DNA from: Nitrospira sp.
GTDB lineage: Bacteria > Nitrospirota > Nitrospiria > Nitrospirales > Nitrospiraceae
Reading direction: 5' to 3'
NCBI GenBank assembly: GCA_024998625.1
Contig: JACOEL010000001.1
Location: forward strand, 372,001 to 436,000
Length of the DNA: 64,000 nucleotides
How positions within the stretch are numbered: position 1 is the stretch's first letter; every line of letters begins with the position of its first letter. This document shows positions 16,239 through 25,900 of the stretch, piece after piece. The notes under the pieces were generated by a model. It saw only the letters and a list, made by a program, of their open reading frames with translations, was not told the DNA's origin and searched no databases. A program made the translations under genes and the position numbers.

Positions 16239-18803
16239 ATGTTCGGAACCATTACGACGCACCGCACTCGTCGGGAAGCCTCGGCCCGACCAGGCACCTG
16301 TACCGCCATTCACGTACTGCTCTGCAGTCTTCTCCTGATGCTTGCAAGTCATGGCGCCTTCGTCCACGCGCAAGAGCGGTCTTCGACGGCGTCGCGATCC
16401 TTTGCGATTGCCCCGCAGCCCCTGTCTTCCGCCCTGCTTCAGTTTTCGGACGCGACGCACATCGAAGTGTTGTTCGATGCGACCATCGCCCGCGATCGCC
16501 AGACGCAAGGCGTCTCCGGCGACTACGTCCCGGAGGACGCTTTACGCATGCTGTTACACGACACAGGCCTCTCCTATCGCACCACGAGCGTCGGGAGCGT
16601 CACGCTCGAGCAGGCCGCCGGCCTCCCGACCGTGCCGGCTCCGGCTGTTCAAAGTCCGCCGGCAGACCCCACGCCTCAGGCTGGGCCGCGTCCCGCCGCC
16701 CAGAAGTCGGTGAAGGTCCCGGAAATCGTGGTGAAGGACGTCCGTGAGCGCGACGACGATGCTCAGACCTATGTCGCCGAGGAATCCACCACGGCCACCA
16801 GGACCGATACGCCGATTCGCGACGTGCCGCAGTCGATTCAGGTCATCACACGCAAGGTCATCGAGGAACAGCGCACCTTCCGGCTCCAGAATACGCTGGA
16901 AAACATTTCAGGGATCAACGCGACGGACTCCGCGGCCTCGCTTTACGACAACCTCATCCTGCGAGGATTCGCAGCCACCGACCGGAGCTATTTCCGCAAC
17001 GGGCTGCTCGACCCCTTCGCTCAATTTACGGCGTCGGACACCTACAATGTACGCCGGCTCGAAGTGCTGAAGGGTCCGGCGGCCGTGCTCTATGGACAGG
17101 GGGATCCCGGCGGTGTGATCAACATCGTCACGAACAAGCCTCTGCCTAACGCCGCCTATTCCTCCAATGTGACGTTGGGGAATTTTCACTTCTACCGGTC
17201 CGAACTCGACGCCACCGGTCCTCTCAATGCCGATAAGACCGTGCTCTATCGTCTCAACGTGGCTGGGCAGAAAGCCGGCAGCTACATCGACTATGCCAAT
17301 CGCGATCTCGCGGCCATCGCGCCGAGCATCACCTGGCTCATGAGCTCCCGCACCACCCTGACCGTCGAAGCCGACTACCTGCGCCGCTGGAGCAACGACC
17401 CCTACGGATTGCCGGCTCAAGGAACTATTCTTCCCAACCTCAACGGGCCCATTCCGCGCAACCGTTCCGTCACCCTCGGCGACTTCAGTACGTTCAACCG
17501 CACCTCGTACCGCTTCGGGTATGACTTGACGCATCAATTCAACGACAAATGGTCCATTCGAAATGCGTTCAGGCATACGATCACGGAGGATGACAATAAT
17601 AATTTATACGCATCCCCCGCATTCCTGGAGCCCGATCAACGAACGCTTCAACGGTTACAGGTCCTGCAACCGGGAGTTGCCCGGCGGCATGCCAATTCCA
17701 TGGTCACGAATGTGGTGGGCCATCTGCGTCTCCTCGACATGGATCACACCCTATTGACCGGCGTCGAACTACGGCAGGAGAAAACTGATCAGTTTATCTT
17801 TACCTTTGCCGGAGCGCCTCCCCTGGATCTCTTTGCCCCGGACTTTTCCCTCAGTCCGCTGCCTTTTGACGGGAATAGGGCCGGCTTCAAAGCCGACAAC
17901 AAGACCGCCGCCGCGTATGTGCAAGATCAGGTGACCATTCTTCCCAATCTGAAATTCATGGGTGGCCTCCGGTTTGATTACGTCCATCAATTCCAACAAT
18001 CCTTGGGTGGAGCGCAACAGACTTCGGATAACCATGCGGTCAGCCCCCGGCTAGGCCTCGTCTATCAACCGATCGAACCCCTCTCGCTTTACACGTCATG
18101 GACCAAGGGCTTCCAGCCGAGTTCCGCCGCCTCCTTCAATCCCAACGGTGAGCTGTTCAAGCCGGAACGGTCCACGCAGTACGAAATCGGCATGAAAACG
18201 TTCCTGCTCGACAACCGCCTCTCGGCGACCCTCGCCTGGTTCCACCTGACCCGCGAAAATCTACTCACCCCGAATCCTGATCCAGCGCTGGCGTTCCAAG
18301 GATTCTCGGTGCAAACGGGTGAGCAACGCAGCCAAGGCATCGAATTAGACATCACCGCCCAACTGATGCCGGGGTGGAACGTCATCACCGGCTACGCCTA
18401 TACCGACGCGGAAGTCACGAAAGACAATGACCTGTCGTTGCTCGGCAAGAGACTGGCCAATGTGCCTTACAATAAGTTCACCCTCTGGTCTACCTACTAT
18501 GTGCAGGAAGGCGTTCTTCGGGGATTCGGATTCGGCGGCGGCCTCTTCGCCTATAGCAATCGCAGTTCGTCGATCTTCGGAGATCCGGTCGAAATCCCCG
18601 GTTACATTCGTGCCGACGGCGCGTTGTACTACAACCGAGAGCTGCAGAAGGACAATTGGGTGGGAGCGAAGAGCATGCATCTCGCCCTTAACGTGCGAAA
18701 CTTGCTGGATCAGCGCTACGTCGCGACATCCTATAACGGCTCGCCCCTCTTCTTCTTTGGCGAGCCTCGAACAGTGTTGGCGACGGTAGGGCTGCGGTTC
18801 TGA
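16239..18803 (+). CDS. TonB-dependent siderophore receptor with STN signalling domain (second)
   Basis: 854 residues. ATG at 16239 follows GGAAAGGA at 7 nt and begins a long signal region ending near FVHAQE. The STN domain (about 50-120) reads FAIAPQPLSSALLQFSDATHI and GDYVPEDALRMLLHDTGLSYR. The TonB-box region VPEIVVKDV matches the first receptor. The plug has DVPQSIQVITRKVIEEQ and VRRLEVLKGPAAVLYGQGDPGG. The barrel carries YTSWTKGFQPSSAASF and FKPERSTQYEIGMKTF, typical of siderophore receptors, and ends in the aromatic strand GLRF. It is directly downstream of FecI/FecR and upstream of its energising TonB-ExbBD genes. It probably takes up the siderophore made by the NRPS operon or a similar ligand. 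Confidence 0.94.
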   Translation: MFGTITTHRTRREASARPGTCTAIHVLLCSLLLMLASHGAFVHAQERSSTASRSFAIAPQPLSSALLQFSDATHIEVLFDATIARDRQTQGVSGDYVPEDALRMLLHDTGLSYRTTSVGSVTLEQAAGLPTVPAPAVQSPPADPTPQAGPRPAAQKSVKVPEIVVKDVRERDDDAQTYVAEESTTATRTDTPIRDVPQSIQVITRKVIEEQRTFRLQNTLENISGINATDSAASLYDNLILRGFAATDRSYFRNGLLDPFAQFTASDTYNVRRLEVLKGPAAVLYGQGDPGGVINIVTNKPLPNAAYSSNVTLGNFHFYRSELDATGPLNADKTVLYRLNVAGQKAGSYIDYANRDLAAIAPSITWLMSSRTTLTVEADYLRRWSNDPYGLPAQGTILPNLNGPIPRNRSVTLGDFSTFNRTSYRFGYDLTHQFNDKWSIRNAFRHTITEDDNNNLYASPAFLEPDQRTLQRLQVLQPGVARRHANSMVTNVVGHLRLLDMDHTLLTGVELRQEKTDQFIFTFAGAPPLDLFAPDFSLSPLPFDGNRAGFKADNKTAAAYVQDQVTILPNLKFMGGLRFDYVHQFQQSLGGAQQTSDNHAVSPRLGLVYQPIEPLSLYTSWTKGFQPSSAASFNPNGELFKPERSTQYEIGMKTFLLDNRLSATLAWFHLTRENLLTPNPDPALAFQGFSVQTGEQRSQGIELDITAQLMPGWNVITGYAYTDAEVTKDNDLSLLGKRLANVPYNKFTLWSTYYVQEGVLRGFGFGGGLFAYSNRSSSIFGDPVEIPGYIRADGALYYNRELQKDNWVGAKSMHLALNVRNLLDQRYVATSYNGSPLFFFGEPRTVLATVGLRF

Positions 18804-18909
18804 CCGCTTTCCGCCGCGAAGCAGCTAGGCGGAATACGGATAGTGATCTGTAATCCGCCTGGCCATTTCCTTGAAGATAGCCACGACTGAATCGCTCGAA
18901 AGGAATTCC

Positions 18910-19167
18910 ATGTATTACCTCGCGCCCCTTGTCCTTCTCCTCCTGTCCGGTTGCGTCGAAGGCCGGTGGGTTCATCCGGAGCACAACGCAGAGCAAACCT
19001 CGCAAGATTGGGAACACTGTAAGGCCGAAGTGCTCTCGGGGCAGGAACATAACAAAGAGACCCTGGCAGGCGGCATCAACCTGAGCGGCTGCATGCATGG
19101 CAAAGGGTACTCCTACGTCGAAGATCGCCGGCCGCAGGCCGGGACCGACACCTCGACGCAGCGCTGA
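18910..19167 (+). CDS. Small lipoprotein of unknown function
   Basis: 85 residues. The ATG at 18910 has GAAAGGA five bases upstream. The start MYYLAPLVLLLLSGC ends in a lipobox (LSGC), so the mature protein should be lipid-anchored at Cys16. The mature part has DWEHCKAEV and INLSGCMHGKGYSYVED, with two cysteines that could form a disulfide. I recognise no family function. It lies between the receptor and ExbB on the same strand, which suggests an accessory role in uptake or envelope assembly. Confidence 0.65.
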   Translation: MYYLAPLVLLLLSGCVEGRWVHPEHNAEQTSQDWEHCKAEVLSGQEHNKETLAGGINLSGCMHGKGYSYVEDRRPQAGTDTSTQR

Positions 19168-19415
19168 GGACAGACGCAAGGACACGCAGAGTCACCACCC
19201 ATCGCCTTAATCGCCCCCTTCAAAACCTAAAGTATCACAACAATATGTGACGCCAACTCCACTCCCCAACCAGGCAGAAAAATATTCTATAAAAAACTTT
19301 TGCTCATGGGTGCGGAATGAGCAGGCTCGTACGTCATATCTATACGGGTCTGTGCGTCCGTCATCCATGTGGCCTCACGGCCTTCACGCGTCGCCGAACA
19401 GAAAGGGATGGTTCC

Positions 19416-19841
19416 GTGGAGAGTCTCAAAGGTTTTGTCGATTACGGCATTATCGGTCTGCTCCTGGTCCTGAGCATGTGGGCCGTGGCGGTTGCCGTGG
19501 AACGGTGGGTCTTCTACCGTCGCATCGATCTCCGTCGATACCGCTCGGAGCAGGAATTCGAAGTCGCCCTCACGAAACGATTGGTCGTCATCGGCACGGT
19601 CGCGGCCAACGCCCCCTACATCGGCTTACTGGGAACCGTCCTCGGAATCATGTTGACGTTCCACACCATGGGCACGTCCGGGGCGATGGCGGTCCAGACC
19701 ATCATGGTGGGACTGAGTCTCGCACTCAAGGCGACGGCGGTCGGCCTCTTGGTGGCCATTCCCTGCGTCGTCCTGAACAATGTGCTTCGTCGGCGCGTCA
19801 CGGAACTCCTCACTCAGTTCAAGGTTCAACATGGGACGTGA
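19416..19841 (+). CDS. exbB: ExbB/TolQ-type proton channel subunit
   Basis: A 141-residue ExbB-family inner-membrane protein, part of the motor that energises TonB. The GTG at 19416 is chosen because AAGGGA lies about 8 nt upstream and the upstream frame is not conserved. Helices: YGIIGLLLVLSMWAVAVAVERW near the start, and the paired C-terminal helices with APYIGLLGTVLGIMLTFHTMG and LSLALKATAVGLLVAIPCVVLNN. It is shorter than E. coli ExbB, lacking the long N-terminal part, as in many MotA/TolQ/ExbB proteins. It overlaps exbD by 11 nt. Confidence 0.9.
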   Translation: MESLKGFVDYGIIGLLLVLSMWAVAVAVERWVFYRRIDLRRYRSEQEFEVALTKRLVVIGTVAANAPYIGLLGTVLGIMLTFHTMGTSGAMAVQTIMVGLSLALKATAVGLLVAIPCVVLNNVLRRRVTELLTQFKVQHGT

Positions 19842-20205
19842 CATCGACCAAATCAATGTGATCCCTCTGGTAGACGTCATGTTGGTCTTGCTGGTGATTG
19901 TCTTGACCACGGCGACTTTCATCACCACCGGCCAGGTGCCGGTTCAACTGGCCAAGGCCAAGGAATCGGGAGACCGAAAGGACGTACCACTCGTGATTAC
20001 CTTGACGGCGGAAGGCTCGCTTTTCATGAACGACCAGCCGGTCCCGCCGGACGGATTACGGATCGTGCTCAATTCTCATCCGCGCGAATCTTCCGTGCTG
20101 GTTCGAGCCGACCGGGTGACGGTCCTCGACCGGTTCGTCTCCGTCGTCGATGAAATCCGTGGGCTGGGATTCCAGCAGGTCAATCTGGAAGTGGTGCGCT
20201 CATGA
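19831..20205 (+). CDS. exbD: ExbD/TolR-type subunit
   Basis: A 124-residue ExbD-family protein. The start MGRDIDQINVIPLVDVMLVLL contains the membrane helix with the essential aspartate in PLVDVMLVLLVIVL. A periplasmic domain follows (VPLVITLTAEGSLFMND, VLVRADRVTVLDRFVSVVDEIRGLGF). The ATG at 19831 follows AAGG and overlaps the exbB end. Its stop overlaps the tonB start in ATGA, giving a coupled exbB-exbD-tonB unit. Confidence 0.93.
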   Translation: MGRDIDQINVIPLVDVMLVLLVIVLTTATFITTGQVPVQLAKAKESGDRKDVPLVITLTAEGSLFMNDQPVPPDGLRIVLNSHPRESSVLVRADRVTVLDRFVSVVDEIRGLGFQQVNLEVVRS

Positions 20206-21242
20206 CTCTGGCCGCACAGTGGGACGCGTCACCACGGCAACGTTCATCAGTCTGCTGGGCTTTCTCCATGACGATGCATGGTCTCTGCGTGGGTCTAGCC
20301 ATGATGCTCCTTACAGAACTGCCTCCGCCGCCCCCGCCCACCTTCAAGTGGGATGTCGCCGTGGTGCAGTCTCCGCCTCCTGCGGCCGAGCCGGCTCCTC
20401 CCCCTCCCGTGGAAACGCCGCCACCTCCCACACCGCAGCCGGTCACGCCGCCGACACCCAAGCAGGTTCGGCCGGTGAAGACCGAGCCCGTGGTTCGACC
20501 CGTCCAGCCCACCCGCGAGGTGCAGCCGGTTCAACATATCCGGCCGGTCCAGGAAAGCATGCCCGTGCAGACCGCTCAGGCCGTTCAACAGATCACCCAA
20601 CAGCAAGCGGAAACGGTCACGCGGACAATACAGAAGGCGGTCAGTCCTACGTCTGAAGTGGTGCAGACCGTCGTAGAAAGCACTGCGGCAATCGAAGAAT
20701 CGGCTCCGGTCGTACAGCAGTTCTCGGCGCCTCAAGCCGTGACTTCAGCCGAAGCGGTCAGCCGACAGACGGAGCCTGTCAGGCAGGTGGCTGCCGTGGT
20801 GAGCGACACCCCGACGGTCGAAGCGGCGCCAACACCGGTGGAGGCGCCACCGCAGATCGAACAGGCGATCGTTCAGCGGCAGGTCGAAGCCGTACAGCAC
20901 CGGATCGTCCACAAACGGGCCGTACAATCACGACCCGGAGAACGTCCTGATTACGGCTGGCTGTCGCAGGTTCTGTGGTCCTCAGTCGACCAACGCAAGC
21001 GTTACCCGGCGGAGGCGAAACGGAACCATTGGGAAGGACGCGTCATCCTGCGCTTGACTATCGAACAACGCGGCGCGGCGGTCCATTTGCTGGATCTGGT
21101 GCTGGAAGAAAGTTCCGGACACAGTATTCTGGATCGACACACAGTGGACATGGTGCGTAATGCCTTTCCCCTGCAGGTTACGCACCAACTCGCACAGTCG
21201 AAGGTGCAGCTTGATCTGCCCTTTTCATACCGTATGGAATAG
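20202..21242 (+). CDS. tonB: TonB energy transducer (second locus)
   Basis: 346 residues. The N-terminal membrane anchor lies at about 18-37 (SVCWAFSMTMHGLCVGLAMML). Next comes a proline-rich stretch (PPPPPTFKWDVAVV, then APPPPVETPPPPTPQP), and a long spacer rich in Val-Gln and Pro pairs (QPVQHIRPVQ, MPVQTAQAVQQI) that should span the periplasm. The C-terminal TonB domain has RPDYGWLSQVLWSSVDQRKRYPAEAKRNHWEG and ends DLPFSYRME. The shared DYGWL...KRYP core shows it is a paralogue of the TonB at 6701. It is coupled to exbD by ATGA. Confidence 0.93.
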   Translation: MTLAAQWDASPRQRSSVCWAFSMTMHGLCVGLAMMLLTELPPPPPPTFKWDVAVVQSPPPAAEPAPPPPVETPPPPTPQPVTPPTPKQVRPVKTEPVVRPVQPTREVQPVQHIRPVQESMPVQTAQAVQQITQQQAETVTRTIQKAVSPTSEVVQTVVESTAAIEESAPVVQQFSAPQAVTSAEAVSRQTEPVRQVAAVVSDTPTVEAAPTPVEAPPQIEQAIVQRQVEAVQHRIVHKRAVQSRPGERPDYGWLSQVLWSSVDQRKRYPAEAKRNHWEGRVILRLTIEQRGAAVHLLDLVLEESSGHSILDRHTVDMVRNAFPLQVTHQLAQSKVQLDLPFSYRME

Positions 21243-21274
21243 TTCCATGATGTGATCGAACAACCGGAGGAACC

Positions 21275-21730
21275 ATGTTACACCGATGTCATCATCTCTC
21301 ATCACGCTTCGCCCTGCTCGCTGCCGTCGGCACGCTCTTCTGCCTGTCTTCCATGCCCGCCTCCGCGCAACAGAACGGCGATAAGCCGTTTCATGCGCTC
21401 GTGACCGATGCGAAAGACATGCAAACCGACCTGAAGAATGTGCTGTTCTACTGGGAAGAAAAGGTCAGCGAGACCTCGTTCATCCCCCATGAGTTGAAAC
21501 ACCTCCCGGTGAAACGCGGCACCGCCACGGTCAACATCAAGTTCGACGGCGTCAAACAGGTTGAAGTCACTCCTGGAGCGGACAAGGCGCTGCCGACGCT
21601 CCACATCACCTTGACCAACGGCAAAACGGGGGACTTTCCGCTGGCGATCGACGGCAGCTTCAAAGGGGACTCGGATTTCGGACAGGTTGAACTGCCGGTC
21701 CACGGTCTCAAGAAACTCGAGTTTAAGTAA
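21275..21730 (+). CDS. Periplasmic protein of unknown function
   Basis: 151 residues with a signal peptide (FALLAAVGTLFCLSSMPASAQ). The ATG at 21275 has GGAGG four bases upstream. The mature part contains DLKNVLFYWEEKVSETSFIPHEL and a beta-rich C-terminal half (TVNIKFDGVKQVEV, LPTLHITLTNGKTGDFPLAIDG, FGQVELPVHGLKKLEF). I do not recognise the family. It follows tonB by 32 nt in the uptake operon and could be a periplasmic partner, but nothing in the sequence fixes a role. Confidence 0.65.
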   Translation: MLHRCHHLSSRFALLAAVGTLFCLSSMPASAQQNGDKPFHALVTDAKDMQTDLKNVLFYWEEKVSETSFIPHELKHLPVKRGTATVNIKFDGVKQVEVTPGADKALPTLHITLTNGKTGDFPLAIDGSFKGDSDFGQVELPVHGLKKLEFK

Positions 21731-21896
21731 ACAGCACCGGAGCTCCCTCACGATCGATAGTTCGTGAAACGTCGTTCCTCTCTCGTCCGCAGAAAAGAGC
21801 GTATGCCATGGAGCGCCAAGTTTCTCGTTTGTGACGATTCTCGTTTGACGATTCTCTCGTTTCACGCTGTAGGAGCCAGGACCAGCAACACCGCTC

Positions 21897-22976
21897 ATGA
21901 CGCTCCGTCGTACCACCTACCTCGTCATCTTCACGCTGCTCGCGCTCTCCGCGATACTCGCCGTGAAATGGACCCTACTGACCCCGGTCCCTGCCTCCGA
22001 AGTGACCGGAAGCGTGCCGGCAGGGACGGCCGTCGTACTGGCCCCGGTCACCACCGAGGCGATCCGGCACACGATCAAAGCCGTCGGCACCCTGCGCGCC
22101 AATGAAAGCATCATGATCCGTCCTGAAATCGCGGGACGAATCCGCCAGATCTGGTTTCAAGAGGGTCAGGCGGTGGAGAAAGACCAGCTGCTCATAGAAA
22201 TGGACGATTCTGAACTCCAGGCGGAACTGGCTCAAGCCGCGGCGCAACTCAAAGTCAGTCGTCTCACCTACGAACGGCTCAAACGACTCGACCTGGATGG
22301 AAAGCGGTACGTGACGAAACAGCAACTCGATGAAGTGGCCGGTGCGCTGCAAGTCTCCCAGGCCAACCACGCGCTCTATGCGACCAGGCTGGCCAAAACA
22401 AAAATACGGGTCCCCTTCACCGGCGTCACCGGCATCCGCCGCGTCTCCCCCGGCGACTTCGTCGGTGTGGGCCGGGATCTCGTGAACCTGGAGGACCTCG
22501 ACACCTTGAAGATCGATTTCAAGGTTCCCGAGACCATGCTGCGCCACCTGGCGCCGGGTCAGTCCCTCGAGCTGACCACGGACGCCTATCCGGGGGAGAC
22601 ATTCCATGGCACGGTCTACGTGATCGATCCTCAGGTCGACCCGAGCACAAGGTCCGTTCAGGTGCGTGCAAGAATTCCGAATCCACAGCAGCGGCTCAGA
22701 CCCGGCATGTTCGCGCAAGTGTTGCTTACGTTCGGGCAGGAAGAGCGGGCGCTGCTGATTCCGGAAGAGGCCGTCATGCCGAAACAGGACAGGACTTACG
22801 TCTACCTCGCGCAGGACGGAACGGCCCAACAACGAGAAGTTACACTGGGCACCCGCACCAGGGGCTTTGTGCAAGTGCTGGACGGACTCACGGAACAGGA
22901 TACGGTGGTCCGGGTCGGCCAGCACAAGCTGCAGAACGGCGATTCCATTCTGGCCCTGTCCTCGTCGCGTCACTAA
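21897..22976 (+). CDS. RND-type efflux membrane fusion protein
   Basis: A 359-residue periplasmic adaptor. The N-terminal anchor is TTYLVIFTLLALSAILAV. The barrel-sandwich (lipoyl-like) half reads IRPEIAGRIRQIWFQEGQAVEKDQLL. A short helical hairpin (residues about 105-155, QAELAQAAAQLKVSRLTYERL) is followed by KTKIRVPFTGVTGIRRVSPGDFV, and the beta-barrel by DPQVDPSTRSVQVRARIPNP. The family joins an RND pump to an outer-membrane channel. The permease gene starts 22 nt downstream. No TolC-like channel gene is in the window. Its place in the siderophore-uptake operon suggests a role in secreting or recycling siderophore, comparable to PvdRT-OpmQ or MdtABC, but this is inferred. Confidence 0.9.
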   Translation: MTLRRTTYLVIFTLLALSAILAVKWTLLTPVPASEVTGSVPAGTAVVLAPVTTEAIRHTIKAVGTLRANESIMIRPEIAGRIRQIWFQEGQAVEKDQLLIEMDDSELQAELAQAAAQLKVSRLTYERLKRLDLDGKRYVTKQQLDEVAGALQVSQANHALYATRLAKTKIRVPFTGVTGIRRVSPGDFVGVGRDLVNLEDLDTLKIDFKVPETMLRHLAPGQSLELTTDAYPGETFHGTVYVIDPQVDPSTRSVQVRARIPNPQQRLRPGMFAQVLLTFGQEERALLIPEEAVMPKQDRTYVYLAQDGTAQQREVTLGTRTRGFVQVLDGLTEQDTVVRVGQHKLQNGDSILALSSSRH

Positions 22977-22998
22977 CGACAACCCATCGGACCTCCCC

Positions 22999-25900
22999 AT
23001 GAGACTCTCCACCCTGTCCATTGAGCGACCCGTCCTCGCCGCCGTCGCGACGCTCCTGCTGATGCTTTTCGGACTGCTCTCCTATTCACGCTTGCCGGTT
23101 CGCGAATACCCCGACACTACCTTCCCCATTGTCTCAGTCATGACCGTGTATCCGAGCGCGGACGCCCAACTAGTGGAAACGGATATCACCTCGATCCTGG
23201 AAGATGCGCTCAGCGGCGTGGAGGGCCTCCGCACGTTGCGCTCGACCAGTCGTGAAGGTTTGTCGACGATCGGTCTCGAATTCGCGTTGACGCGTAATCT
23301 GGATGCGGCGGCCAACGATGTGCGCGACCGTGTGACGAGAGTGCAATACCTGCTCCCACAAGGCATCGAAGCGCCCTTGGTCATGAAGGAGGACAGCGAC
23401 GCCGACGGCATCATGTGGCTGGCGCTGACCAGCGACCGCCATACCGAACTGGAAATGACCGACTTTGCCGAGCGGCAGCTGAAGGATCGGCTTGCGCCCC
23501 TCCCCGGCGTCTCCAGCGTCATGCTGGACGGAGGACGCCGGTATGCGATGCGGATCTGGCTGGATCCCGACCGACTCGCTTCGCGGCTCCTCACCGTGCA
23601 GGACGTCGAAGACGCGCTCCGGACTCAAAACGTCTCCATGCCCACCGGCCGGATCGAAAGCACCCAGCGGGAGTTCAGTGTACGCATGGGCGGAGGCCTG
23701 GAGAAAGCGGCGCAGTTCAATCAACTGATTCTGGCCTATCGGGATGGCTATCCGGTCCGGCTGCAGGACGTAGGTGCCGCAGAGATCGGCCCGGAAGACG
23801 ATCGGAAACTCGTGCGCGTGAACGGCAAACCTGCGATCGGCCTCGGCATCATGAAACAGTCGAAGGCGAATACGCTCGAAGCGGCACGCGCCGTCAAGCG
23901 CACCATCCCGGCCATGGAGGCGTTGCTTCCGGAAGGGATGCAGCTCGTCACGGCATTCGATAGCTCCATCTATATCGACCGGTCGTTGCACGAGGTCTAC
24001 ACCTCGGTCGGGCTGTCGTTGATCCTGGTCGTGTTGGTGGTGTTCCTGTTCCTGCGAAGCGCACGGGCCACGCTCATCCCCGCTGTTGCCATTCCAGGCT
24101 CGATCCTGGGCACCTTCGTGATCATGCAGATGACCGGCAGCTCGATCAATACGATCACCCTGTTGGGATTTGTCCTGGCCATCGGACTGGTGGTAGACGA
24201 CGCCATCGTCGTGGTGGAAAACGTCTATCGCCGCATTGAACAGGGCCTAAGCCCGACGGAAGCCGCGATCGAGGGCAGTCGGGAAATCGGGTTTGCGGTC
24301 ATCTCAACCACCCTCACGCTTGCAGCGGTCTTCTTTCCGATCATATTTCTGCCCGGTATCGTCGGTCGCCTGTTTGCCGAACTTGGCATCGCCGTCGCCG
24401 GCTCGGTGCTCCTCTCCGGCTTTATCGCGCTCACCCTCACCCCGGCCATGTGCGCGCGGTTGCTGGGCAAGACCGTGGGAACCGCGTCGCCGGCCCGAGG
24501 CTCCTCGCTGGACGCCTCCGCCGGGCTCCGCTGGCTCACCCATCGATATCGGCTCACCTTGGAAGTCGCGTTGGAACGGCCCTCGACCATCTTCTGCGGA
24601 GCCGTTCTGTCCCTGATCGTCAGCGTGGCCCTCATGGTGGGACTCCCGAGCGAACTGGCGCCCCTTGAAGATACCGGTTGGTTTGTCGTCCACGTCAGCG
24701 CGCCGGAAGGATCCACGCTCGACTACACGGACCGGTACGCCAGGGACACAGAGGAAACCGCCGCACGGATCCCCGAAATGGATTCCTACTATACCGTGGT
24801 CGCGCGAGGCTGGAGGCCGACCCTGGTGAACCGGGCCGTAACCTGGGTGACGCTCAAGGATTGGTCCGATCGCAACCGCGTACAGCAGGAGATCGTCGAT
24901 GACGTGCAACCTGCCCTCTCCTCCATCCCCGGCGCCACGGTCTTTGCTCTCAATCCACCCCCGTTCAATCAGGAAGACAGCAAAACGCCGGTGCAGTTGG
25001 TTATTCGCGGCCCCTCCTACGATGTGCTGGACAAGATCGTGACACAGATCCGCCACGACCTCACCGGAAACCAGCAGGTAGTTAATGTCGAGAGCGATCT
25101 GGACTTGAACAAACCGGAACTCCGGGTGGAGATCAACCGCGATAAAGCCGCGGACCTGGGCATTCCGATCGAGACAATCGGCAGAACATTGGAAGTGTTC
25201 CTGGGCGGAAGAAAGGCCTCCATGTTCATGCGCGAAGGCAAAGAGTATCCCGTCATCATGCAAACGCGGCCCCATCAACGCGGCACTCGATCGGATATTG
25301 ACCGACTACACGTCCGTGGGACTCAGGGGGATTTGATTCCCCTGAGCAATCTCGTCACGCTGCGGGAAACCGTGGCCCCGAAACAACTGAACCATTACGA
25401 GAAACTGAGGGCCGTCACGATCAGCGCGGGAGTGGGGGTCGATTCGACGCTCAGCCGGTCCACCGAGTCGCTGGAACAGACGATCCGCAAGCACCTACCT
25501 CCCGGTGCAACCATCAGTTATGCGGGAGAGACAAAAGAGTTCAAGGAGTCGTCGGGCAATCTGCATGTCACGTTTCTCCTGGCCCTGCTCGTCGTCTACC
25601 TCATCCTGGCCGCGCAGTTCGAAAGCTTCCGCCACCCGATCACCGTGCTCGTTTCGGTGCCCCCGGCGCTGGCCGGCGCGCTGTTGGCGCTGCTGCTGTT
25701 TCGCGGCACCTTGAACATCTATAGTGAGATCGGGTTGATGATCCTGATCGGGCTCGTGACCAAAAACGCCATTCTCATCGTCGAATTTGCCAACCAGCTG
25801 TGCCAGGAGGGAAAAGCTCCGCGCGCCGCCATCGTCGAGGCCGCCGTGTTGCGCCTGCGGCCCATCGTCATGACGACACTGTCCACGATTCTGGCCGCGC

